DNA of 64,000 nt, from the NCBI GenBank assembly GCA_965217095.1, contig OZ244235.1, positions 3,658,001 to 3,722,000 on the forward strand, written 5' to 3'. The DNA is from CAYNZV01 sp965217095 (GTDB lineage Bacteria > Latescibacterota > UBA2968 > UBA8231). Shown piece after piece: positions 16,683-24,296 of this stretch (position 1 is the first letter of the stretch; each line of letters begins with the position of its first letter). Made by a program: the position numbers and the translations under genes. The notes under the pieces were generated by a model that saw nothing but the letters and a program-made list of their open reading frames with translations, did not search any database and was not told where the DNA came from.

Positions 16683-17290
16683 ATGAATCACGCGCCCCGA
16701 ATTTGCTGGATCTTCGGGCAGATTCTGATCGCCCTGCTGGTTTTTGCCCAAACTTCTGGCGCTCAGAAAGAGCGCACTCAGGGTGCCCCCGAAACGACCC
16801 GGCCGCGTCTGCAACTGCGCTGGGAGCGCCCTGCCTACCGCAGCTTCGCGCTCGATCCATACAGCAACTATCCGAATCACTCCGTCCCCTCGCGCGGTCT
16901 ACGGACCGATGGGCAACTACCTGACCACGGGGTATGATCTCTATTCTTGGTCGGAGACGCGACAGCCTGGTCAGGGGTACGGCAGTGCCATCTTCAAGCC
17001 TGGCGCCCAGGGTACCCTCTGGAACAAGGTATACGATGCAACGGTAGTTGGAAGGGATGGGTACGGTGAGTGGGGCTACAGCATGATCGTAGCCAGGGCC
17101 ACAACGAAACCTGGTCCCGCCGGCGCATGATCGTCGACCTGGGCAAGGTCGGTGGAGCGTGAAGACCAACTACGCGAAGGGGTACGTGCGCGAGCATCCA
17201 GAGCTGCTGACCTCACCGCCCGTTCCGCAACCGATGATCGAACAGGCCGAAGAAGGGGCGATGGAGCGCATTCGCCGCCGGAGTCACTGA
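16683..17290 (+). pseudogene. Decayed secreted or outer-membrane protein gene (multiple frameshifts)
   Basis: ATG 16683 opens a frame with a clear signal peptide (basic start, hydrophobic FGQILIALLVFAQTSGAQ). The reading then moves to a second frame at about 16890 (YGPMGNYLTTGYDLYSWSE, VVGRDGYGEWGYSMIVA). It moves to a third frame near 17090 (NETWSRRRMIVDLG), and a last open stretch runs to TGA 17288-17290 (NYAKGYVREHPELL). Each piece has believable protein composition and they join in order, which is the mark of a once-continuous gene of roughly 200 residues that has taken two or more indels. The phrases LTTGYDLYSW and RDGYGEWGYSM look like the start of a large outer-membrane protein, but I cannot name the family. 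Confidence 0.55.
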
Positions 17291-17351
17291 AGTACCGACA
17301 AGGGCGCTCCGGCGCGCATACGTCGGAACGCACCGTAGAAAGAAGGTATTC

Positions 17352-18824
17352 GTGAAGTTCCTTTTCCTCGATGACTTCCACATCGAGCGCATCGACAACC
17401 TGGCACGCAAGATGCACCAGCTTAAGAAGTTTCCCGGCAACGCCGTGATCCGGCCGGAGTACCGCTGGGAGAACATGACCTGCCAGATCCGCAACACCCC
17501 GGTCTGGGATCCTGAGGAAGGTCTCTACAAAGTGATCTACGCCGGCAAGGCGGAGGTTCTCGAGCAGGAGCTGGAAGTCGACCAGACCGGCACCACGCCC
17601 ATGACCATCGCAGTTTGTTACGCCACCTCCGAAGACGGCGTCAACTGGGAGAAGCCGTTCCTGGGCATCTACGACTATCCGGGGCTCAACTGGAACGGCA
17701 CCCGCATCGGCACCGACAACAACATCATTCGCGATGGCGCCAGCCTGTTCACGGTGTACGACCCGAACGAAGACGATCCAAACCGTCGGTTCAAGGGAGT
17801 GATCTACCGCGACAAGGCGTTGCATCCAATCGCCTCGCCCGATCATATCCACTGGGAGGAGTTGGGGTACCCGCCCTGTCCCACCGCCGATCAGTCCCAT
17901 TTCACCTACGACGCCGACAACGGCGTGTTCATCGCCACGGTAAAACACCGCGGCCCGTACGGGCGCTCCTGGTATATCACCACTAGCGACGACTTCCAGA
18001 ACTGGAGCGAGCAGCTGCTGGTCTTTCACGCTGACCAGGTGGACCAGGAGAACGGCTTCGAGCGCTTGCAACGGTTCTTCGACGATGACGCCTACCTGAC
18101 GCCGGTTTACAACCGCCCCGAGGAATGGCGCACCGACGTCTACAACCACCCGGTCTTTCCGTACGAGGGACTCTACATCGGCATGCCGGTGATGCATCAC
18201 TGGTCCGGGAAACATCCGCCGCTCTACGAGAACGTGGACAGCCGCAAGTCGGTGGAGCTCACGGTTAGCCGCGACCTGATCAACTGGAAGCGGGTGGCGA
18301 ACCGTGCGCCGTTTCAGGAGCAGTCGCCGGTGGAGGACGGCCGCAACTACGACACCGGGCAGATCCAGAACAGCAACGGACCGATCGTGCGCGGCGACAA
18401 GCTGTATTTCTATTACTCCGGCCTGCGGGCGCGGTCCGACACCATTGCCGATTCCATGAACCGGGGCGGCCTCGACGGGGGCGCCATCTGCGTGGCCCGT
18501 CTGCGTCTCGATGGTTTCGTTTCGCTCAAGGGGGGAATCGAGCTCGGAAGCGTGACGACCAAGCCGCTCGAGATCGACGGCCGCGAGTTGCGCGCCAACA
18601 TCGACGCCTGGCGCGGTCAGGTGCGAGCCGAGATTGTCGACCCGGAAGAAGAGAAGCCGCTTCCGGGGTTCAGCCTCGACGACAGCATCCCGGCGTCAAC
18701 GGATGATATCGACGTTGCTCTAGGCTGGAAAGAGCATGCCGATCTGTCGTCGCTTCAAGGTCGTTCCGTGCGTCTCCGCTTCACGCTCATTCGCGGCGAG
18801 ATCTACGCGTTCTGGTTCGCCTAA
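17352..18824 (+). CDS. Glycosidase-like beta-propeller protein, subfamily A
   Basis: A 490-residue paralogue, especially close to the gene at 43255. Both start MK-x-LF-x-DD and share NLAR, RPE-x-RWEN, HADQ-x-DQENGFERL and YNRPEEWRTD. Blade motifs are SEDGVNW, SPDHIHW, TSDDFQNW and SRDLINW. The protein ends in a beta-sandwich finishing EIYAFWFA. The start is GTG 17352 with AGAAGG a few bases upstream; the same start is predicted for its paralogue. No signal peptide is visible, so it is probably cytoplasmic. A role in sugar cleavage is inferred from fold resemblance only. It follows the decayed gene and is followed by about 190 bases with nothing I recognise. Confidence 0.75.
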   Translation: MKFLFLDDFHIERIDNLARKMHQLKKFPGNAVIRPEYRWENMTCQIRNTPVWDPEEGLYKVIYAGKAEVLEQELEVDQTGTTPMTIAVCYATSEDGVNWEKPFLGIYDYPGLNWNGTRIGTDNNIIRDGASLFTVYDPNEDDPNRRFKGVIYRDKALHPIASPDHIHWEELGYPPCPTADQSHFTYDADNGVFIATVKHRGPYGRSWYITTSDDFQNWSEQLLVFHADQVDQENGFERLQRFFDDDAYLTPVYNRPEEWRTDVYNHPVFPYEGLYIGMPVMHHWSGKHPPLYENVDSRKSVELTVSRDLINWKRVANRAPFQEQSPVEDGRNYDTGQIQNSNGPIVRGDKLYFYYSGLRARSDTIADSMNRGGLDGGAICVARLRLDGFVSLKGGIELGSVTTKPLEIDGRELRANIDAWRGQVRAEIVDPEEEKPLPGFSLDDSIPASTDDIDVALGWKEHADLSSLQGRSVRLRFTLIRGEIYAFWFA

Positions 18825-19010
18825 CGCCGTAGGCACAGGCACGTAATGATCGCGCCAAGTCGCCCGGCCAGCTGCATTCGACAGTACTGCGCTTGATGAC
18901 GGCGAGGCCCAGGAACGACATCGAATCCAGTAAGCGCGACCAGCCCGCGATCACCCTACGCGGCTGGTTTCCGATGGCGGGGCATCACGCGCACGGTTGG
19001 CGATGCGAGG

Positions 19011-19904
19011 TCAGCTGGCCGGAAAGCGCAGGAAGGTCTGCGCGGTATTCCCCATGATGTCCGAGTGCTCTTCATCGCTCAGCTCGGGGAGCAATTCAGG
19101 GATGATCGTGGTCAAGGGTCCATAGCCAGGGTCCTCCTGGATCCAGGGAAAATCGGTCGCCCACATCAGGCGCTTCGAGCCATAGCTGCCCAGCAACCGG
19201 TCGTGCCAACGAGTTAGATCCCGGTATGGAAAATCCTCCTTGCTGAACGCGTACTGACCAGAGAGTTTGACCGCCACATTCTCGTACTTGGAGAATCGAT
19301 AGGTCGTGTGAAACGCCGGATTGTAGTTCGGAGTCTCGATACGCGGCCGCCCCTTCTCGTCGCGGGAAGCCTGCCCTTCTCCAGGACATACTCCTAGATG
19401 ATTGAGAACCACTCGCACCTTCGGGAACGCTTCCAGGAGATGAGGGACCAGGTGTACCTGGGTCGCCGGCGGATATAGCCAGATGACGAAGTCGTTGGCC
19501 GCCGCATGTTTCCAGATGCGATAGGTCTCCAACTCCTCTACAACCACGGGGCCGAACGGGTCCGTTGGGCCGCCGACAGCAAACAGCCGGAAACCGATCA
19601 GTCCTGGCGTTTCCGCCAGCCGGTCCATCAGTGCTTCAGGTTCCGATGAGGTCGGAGCGATGGCGGCGATGCCCCGAAAGCGCTGAGTGTGATTCTCTAG
19701 ACAGTGGACCAGATAGGCGTGGTGCTCGAACTCGTTGCCACCGATCTGCACCAGCACCGCGCCGTCGATCTTATGGGAGTCCATGGCGGTGAGCAGTTTT
19801 TCCGCCGTTTCTTCCCGATCGCCGGGGCAGTAGCGGTCGGTGATGCGGGGGAACCGGCTCGACTCGCGAGCGAAGACGTGAACGTGAGCGTCGATGCGCG
19901 CCAT
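19011..19904 (-). CDS. Amidohydrolase-2 family TIM-barrel hydrolase
   Basis: A 297-residue metal-dependent hydrolase or decarboxylase-like barrel. The N-terminal metal motif is DAHVHVF (5-11). VLNHLGVCPGE contains the conserved histidine strand, and MWATDFPWIQEDPGY carries the C-terminal catalytic-type aspartate (WxTDFP). ATG 19904 overlaps the TGA of the preceding PhyH gene, so the three genes 21447-19011 form one transcript: two PhyH dioxygenases followed by a hydrolase. This order suggests oxidation of a substrate and then hydrolysis of the product, which is inference. Confidence 0.87.
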   Translation of the reverse strand: MARIDAHVHVFARESSRFPRITDRYCPGDREETAEKLLTAMDSHKIDGAVLVQIGGNEFEHHAYLVHCLENHTQRFRGIAAIAPTSSEPEALMDRLAETPGLIGFRLFAVGGPTDPFGPVVVEELETYRIWKHAAANDFVIWLYPPATQVHLVPHLLEAFPKVRVVLNHLGVCPGEGQASRDEKGRPRIETPNYNPAFHTTYRFSKYENVAVKLSGQYAFSKEDFPYRDLTRWHDRLLGSYGSKRLMWATDFPWIQEDPGYGPLTTIIPELLPELSDEEHSDIMGNTAQTFLRFPAS

Positions 19905-20623
19905 CAAGCTTGCAGACAGAGAAACCGGCGCCGCTCCTCATGGGTACAGCGCTCCTCCAGAAACTTGAACGGACTCCGCTCGACGAGGTCATTTTCGGTC
20001 CGCTTGTGGTAGGTGATGATGATCGACTTCCTCGGGATCTCGCCGTCGTTGTCCAGAGCGGTATGCCAACCATAACAGTTGAACATGATCGCCATTCCCG
20101 CTGGGCCCGAAAACCGAGCGAGACCGGGCATCTCCTCCTGCCGGCGGGGATGTGCGGACGGTGCGTAGTCCGGCTTGTGGCTTCCGGAGATGTAGGCGAA
20201 TTCTCCACCTCCATGGGCCATGTCGCTCAGGTATATCTGAGTTTTTATGTGCAACGGCCGACTGTGAGGGGTATCGGCATGCCAGCTGGTATAGCTCAGC
20301 GGCGAGGGAGAAACGATGCGTGGCCCGACGTCCTGTAGGATAGGCTCGCCGTCGCAGAACGCTTTGAGACAACCGTAGTAGCTGGAATGATCGGCGATCT
20401 CCAGAAAAGCATCGTCTTTCTTCAACGAATTTGGAAAATCATAGAACGAAGGAGCTGTTTCACCGGCGGCGACGCGAGCGAGCCAATCTGGCTTGCACTC
20501 CTCCGACCAGTGGTCGAAAGCATTCTGGAGCCTCTGCAGTAGTTCACCGGAAATTGCGTTCTCGAATACCAGATAACCATCCTCATCCCATTGTTTCCGC
20601 TGGGCTGCCGTCGGCTGTTTCAT
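19904..20623 (-). CDS. Phytanoyl-CoA dioxygenase (PhyH) family protein
   Basis: A 239-residue Fe(II)/2-oxoglutarate oxygenase with iron ligands H115 and D117 in SWHADTPH and H187 in YGWHTALD, and R198 as probable cosubstrate anchor. The N-terminal QWDEDGYLVFENAI is typical of the family. The start overlaps the upstream PhyH gene by 4 bases and its stop overlaps the downstream amidohydrolase start, giving a tight three-gene operon. The two dioxygenases in this operon are clearly different in sequence, so they are unlikely to be redundant. The substrate is unknown. Confidence 0.9.
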   Translation of the reverse strand: MKQPTAAQRKQWDEDGYLVFENAISGELLQRLQNAFDHWSEECKPDWLARVAAGETAPSFYDFPNSLKKDDAFLEIADHSSYYGCLKAFCDGEPILQDVGPRIVSPSPLSYTSWHADTPHSRPLHIKTQIYLSDMAHGGGEFAYISGSHKPDYAPSAHPRRQEEMPGLARFSGPAGMAIMFNCYGWHTALDNDGEIPRKSIIITYHKRTENDLVERSPFKFLEERCTHEERRRFLCLQA

Positions 20624-21447
20624 GTCGATCTCCAGTTTTCGTCGGTGCCAGGGAGATTTGCCCGAATCAGTTCTCCCGCGCCCTTCTCGCTACCGGCGTA
20701 GCGGCGTTGTGTAGCACCTGGATAGGCGTAGCCGTTGATCAGGATGCGTCGTGGTTGTTGCGACGTGTTTGGGTTGCTGCCGTGGATGGCGAAGGGATGC
20801 CATAGCAGCAGATCGCCCCGGTTAGGTAGCGGAGTAACCTGTCTCGACTCATCCACCTGGTCGGCCGACAGGCGCCCCGATTCGCTGTGTGGCAGGTGGC
20901 CTTTTCCAATGTTGGAAATGAAAGCGAGGGGACCCGACTCGGAACTCACCGGATCGACCGCAAGGCCGGTCTGCACGAAGCTGCCACGCCCATTGACATC
21001 GGTAAATAACCCTTTGTGGAAACCCCGATTTACACTGTCCTGGTGCCATCCGAACGCTACCTTCGTACCCGGCATCTTCAGGTGAGCCTGGTTGATGAGG
21101 TGGTTCATCTCAGCAGAATCGAGCAGCTGCGAAGCCGCACGTAACAATCGGGGGTGGCGGCCGTAATGCAACAGCACCGGAACGGCGCCGCCACACCACG
21201 CAACCTTGCGGATTTCGATCTCCTTCGCGTTCGCCATGCGCAGGTCGAAGTAAGAGCCGTCGTATTCGACGATGCCCTTGTCCGGATCGAACTCGGGAGA
21301 TGCGGCGATTTCTTCGGCGATCTGCAGCAGACGATCGAAGCCGGCCGAAATCTCAGCCATCTCACATTCATCGAAGAACCTCTCGATCGTCGTAAAGCCG
21401 ATGTCGAAGAATTCATCGATCTGTCGCTTGTTCAGCGCACTGTCCAC
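20620..21447 (-). CDS. Phytanoyl-CoA dioxygenase (PhyH) family protein
   Basis: A 275-residue Fe(II)/2-oxoglutarate oxygenase, first gene of the three-gene minus-strand operon. Ligands are H135 and D137 in GWHQDSVN and H222 in FAIHGSNPN, and R233 probably anchors 2-oxoglutarate. GPLAFISNIGKGH occupies the position of the family's G-x-L-x-xxPGSH segment. The start is GTG 21447. It is divergent from the tandem-GGDEF gene at 21498, so the 50 bp between them must hold both promoters or overlapping ones. Confidence 0.88.
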   Translation of the reverse strand: MDSALNKRQIDEFFDIGFTTIERFFDECEMAEISAGFDRLLQIAEEIAASPEFDPDKGIVEYDGSYFDLRMANAKEIEIRKVAWCGGAVPVLLHYGRHPRLLRAASQLLDSAEMNHLINQAHLKMPGTKVAFGWHQDSVNRGFHKGLFTDVNGRGSFVQTGLAVDPVSSESGPLAFISNIGKGHLPHSESGRLSADQVDESRQVTPLPNRGDLLLWHPFAIHGSNPNTSQQPRRILINGYAYPGATQRRYAGSEKGAGELIRANLPGTDENWRST

Positions 21448-21497
21448 GAGACCCGCCGTCGGAATTTCATTAGGTTAAGAGAGTATCAATAAGCCGG

Positions 21498-22562
21498 GTG
21501 GACTTCAACCGACGAGATTGCGACGTGTCTTCATTGTTGACGGGCGTGTCTCACCTACACGTGGATATGGCGAATCTACTCAGGGATGGTGAGCTGGAAT
21601 CCCTCGTCCAGTTCGACATCGATTCGTTTTCCTCCATAAACAAGGATCGCGGCGTCGCGGTAGGCGACAGGGTATTGGAGATCCTCGAGAACCTCCTGAG
21701 TGCCGAGCTCAAATCGGCGTACAGGACGGGAGGAGATCAGTATGCTCTCCTTCAGGTTAACCGACAAAATACCTGGGACCTGTGCAACGAATTTCGTCTG
21801 CAGTGTGAACGAACTCTCGGTTTCGAGGTTACCGTGTCGGGAGGTGGTGTCGTCATCGATCCCGACTGCGTTCTGTCAACAGCGCAATCGGTCTACCTCC
21901 TCAGCGGCGCTGTCGCTGAGGTTCAGGCCACAGCCAAACACAGCGGCCGCAACTCCATTCTATGGCTGGAGGCCACTGATGCCGATCCAGAACCAGCGAT
22001 TTCCGAGACCGCGCGCAAGCTCTTTCTCAATCTGGCGAAAATCAACGCCGCGGCGGCTCGAGAGATGGAAGTGGAATCCAGAATCGACGTACTGACTGGA
22101 CTCTACAACCGGCGCGGGTTCGAAGACATTTTCGGGCGCGAAGTGGAGGTGTCTTCGCGAACCAACAATCCTCTGGCACTCATTTATTTGGATTCCGATT
22201 CTCTCAAGCAGATCAACGACCTGGATGGGCACGAGGCGGGGGATCGATTTATCGTGGACATGTCAACGGTCCTCCGATCTGTCGTGCGCCGGTCCGACTT
22301 TGTTTTCAGGTGGGGGGCCGACGAATTCGCCGTAGTCCTGGAACCGACGGAAGTCGATACGGCCGCTGTTTTGGCCGAACGTATCCGTGCTGAAGTTGCA
22401 GCTAAAACCAAAGGCACCGTATCAGTGGGAATCTACCATGGTATCCCTAAAAGCACGGAGGATGCGGTGCGCTTGGCAGACGAGGCAATGTACGCGGCCA
22501 AGAGAGCGGGCAAGAACAACGTTCGATCGATCGCAGATGACAGCGAGTCGGACGGACCTTGA
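21498..22562 (+). CDS. Tandem-GGDEF protein (diguanylate cyclase-like), both signature motifs altered
   Basis: A 354-residue cytoplasmic protein with two GGDEF-type domains. The first (about 35-125) has FDIDSFSSINKDRG and the signature GGDQY (78-82) and is probably inactive. The second (about 192-345) has DVLTGLYNRRGF, a metal aspartate in LDSDSLKQIND, a c-di-GMP inhibitory-site RRSD (264-267) five residues before the signature, and GADEF (273-277) in place of GGDEF. No membrane segment or sensor domain is visible; the N-terminal domain may act as the sensor or dimeriser. A glycine-to-alanine change in the signature often lowers cyclase activity, so product formation is uncertain. The start GTG 21498 is the first possible. 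galM follows 19 bases after the stop. Confidence 0.8.
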   Translation: MDFNRRDCDVSSLLTGVSHLHVDMANLLRDGELESLVQFDIDSFSSINKDRGVAVGDRVLEILENLLSAELKSAYRTGGDQYALLQVNRQNTWDLCNEFRLQCERTLGFEVTVSGGGVVIDPDCVLSTAQSVYLLSGAVAEVQATAKHSGRNSILWLEATDADPEPAISETARKLFLNLAKINAAAAREMEVESRIDVLTGLYNRRGFEDIFGREVEVSSRTNNPLALIYLDSDSLKQINDLDGHEAGDRFIVDMSTVLRSVVRRSDFVFRWGADEFAVVLEPTEVDTAAVLAERIRAEVAAKTKGTVSVGIYHGIPKSTEDAVRLADEAMYAAKRAGKNNVRSIADDSESDGP

Positions 22563-22581
22563 CCGAGACGTTTCAGAAAAA

Positions 22582-23616
22582 ATGACAAGGATCGATCGCG
22601 ATCATTTCGGCGATGCCGAAGCCGGTCCAGTCGAGCGTTTCACGCTTGAGAACACCCTCGGCTCAAGGGTTCGGATCATTGCCCTCGGTGCGACCATCAC
22701 CGAGCTCCATGTGGCGGATCGCAACGGCATACTCGCCGATGTTATTCTGGGTTTTGATTCTGTCCAGGAATACGAGAAAAACGAACCATACATGGGTTGT
22801 ACCGTGGGGAGGGTCGCAAACCGGATCGCCAATGCCTGTTTCACCCTCGACGGCACGCAGTATCAGCTAGCTCGCAATCTCGATCCCCACCACCTTCACG
22901 GGGGCGAGGTCGGATTTCATCAACGGATCTGGGAGGCCGAGATACTGGAGACGGGGCCGGCGGTCAGGTTCGCCTACGTTAGCCCGGACGGGGAGGAAAA
23001 TTACCCGGGCAGACTGAACGTCCAGGTCGTCTACTCGCTAACGAATGCAAACGGACTGCGAATCGACTACGAAGCGAGCACCGACACGGCGACGCCCGTT
23101 AACCTCACCAATCACTCTTACTTCAACCTGGCCGGATCCGGAGCCGGGACCATCCTCGATCACGAAATCACCGTTTACTCAGACTACGTCACCGAGCGCG
23201 ATCCAGATGGCGTACCTACCGGTCAGATCCTCGGGGTTGAAGGAACGCCCTTGGATTTCCGGTCACCCAGGCGGATGGGCGCAAGGATTGCCGAGCTCGA
23301 ATGCGGTTACGACCACAACTACGTCTTCTCAAGCCGCAGTCGAGAGAGTCCCGTGTTGGTTGCGGAAGCGTTCGATCCTGCCAGCGGGCGCCAAATGGAG
23401 GTGTGGACGACGGAACCCGGAATGCAGCTGTATTCCGGAACCTTTTTGAACGGCTACGAAGGCAAATCGGGTACGGTGTACGATCAATTCAGCGGGTTCT
23501 GTTGCGAGACCCAGAATTTTCCGGACGCGGTTAACAAACCTCATTTTCCGAAGGTGATCCTGCGTTCCGGACAGACCTACCGGCAGACTACAGAGTACCG
23601 CTTCAAAACGGCATAG
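22582..23616 (+). CDS. galM: Aldose 1-epimerase (galactose mutarotase)
   Basis: A 344-residue mutarotase that interconverts alpha and beta anomers of aldohexoses in the cytoplasm. Conserved blocks are GATITELHVAD, MGCTVGRVANRI (71-82), HHLHGG (103-108), NLTNHSYFNLAG with the catalytic histidine 178, CGYDHNYVF, and GFCCETQNFPDAVN containing the catalytic-type glutamate. ATG 22582 is preferred over the longer open frame, which overlaps the GGDEF gene. It lies 19 bases downstream of that gene, so the two are probably co-transcribed. The presence of galM fits the sugar-handling genes around it. Confidence 0.92.
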   Translation: MTRIDRDHFGDAEAGPVERFTLENTLGSRVRIIALGATITELHVADRNGILADVILGFDSVQEYEKNEPYMGCTVGRVANRIANACFTLDGTQYQLARNLDPHHLHGGEVGFHQRIWEAEILETGPAVRFAYVSPDGEENYPGRLNVQVVYSLTNANGLRIDYEASTDTATPVNLTNHSYFNLAGSGAGTILDHEITVYSDYVTERDPDGVPTGQILGVEGTPLDFRSPRRMGARIAELECGYDHNYVFSSRSRESPVLVAEAFDPASGRQMEVWTTEPGMQLYSGTFLNGYEGKSGTVYDQFSGFCCETQNFPDAVNKPHFPKVILRSGQTYRQTTEYRFKTA

Positions 23617-23648
23617 ATGGATGGTATCGCCCGAGGTCGTGGGTCATC

Positions 23649-24296
23649 TCAGTCTCCCGCTGATCCAGCCTCAATTCGGAGGCCGTACTCAGTGGACGAA
23701 TGCTGGATCCAATGGAACAGATAATCTGCGAAGCTGCGGCGCACGACCAGCTGGAAGCTTTGGACGTCGACATCATTGACCGCCGGAATCAACAACACAC
23801 CCGTCTTGCCGACGTTGGTCTGGGCGCATTGTCCGGCGCCGAAGCTCCGCGGATGTAGGTCGAGGGTCGATCCCTTGGCCAGCAGATCGCGTACCCGAGG
23901 GCCGCTTAGCTGGATCGTTGTGTACCCGCCAGTCAGATCGGTAACGGCTACATGCCGGTCAGCCGTCGCCTGTATCAGTGCCGTCATTAGTCCGGTCTGC
24001 CGATCAGGCGGCGTGATCACCATCCATTCGTCCGGTCCCAACCAACACGCGGTCACGCCCGCTTGGGTCGGCTGCGCGGCCGCTGCGACGGTGTTGGGTT
24101 CTTCCGGCAGACCGAAACCAAGTACGTCGCTCGCGGCGTTCAAGAAGGTACGGTCACCGGGATCACCTCGAAGATTCAGGTAACCTGCGAAAGCACTCTC
24201 GACCAGCACACTTGCCTCTCTGGCACTTGCGCCGGGACCTGAGTTTGTGGCCAGAGCGGCAGCCAACGGGCTTTCCTGTGCCACTGGTTCAGACAT
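23649..24296 (-). CDS. soxG: Sarcosine oxidase gamma subunit
   Basis: A 215-residue subunit of heterotetrameric sarcosine oxidase, which oxidatively demethylates sarcosine to glycine and passes the one-carbon unit to tetrahydrofolate. Typical blocks are AYLNLRGD-like GYLNLRGDPGD, CWLGPDEWMVITPP, VAVTDLTGGYTTIQLSGPRVRDLLAKG and DLHPRSFGAGQCAQTNVGKTGVLL. ATG 24296 overlaps the soxA stop and replaces a slightly longer in-frame start. It is the last gene of the soxB-soxD-soxA-soxG transcript, the classical order. Confidence 0.93.
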   Translation of the reverse strand: MSEPVAQESPLAAALATNSGPGASAREASVLVESAFAGYLNLRGDPGDRTFLNAASDVLGFGLPEEPNTVAAAAQPTQAGVTACWLGPDEWMVITPPDRQTGLMTALIQATADRHVAVTDLTGGYTTIQLSGPRVRDLLAKGSTLDLHPRSFGAGQCAQTNVGKTGVLLIPAVNDVDVQSFQLVVRRSFADYLFHWIQHSSTEYGLRIEAGSAGD

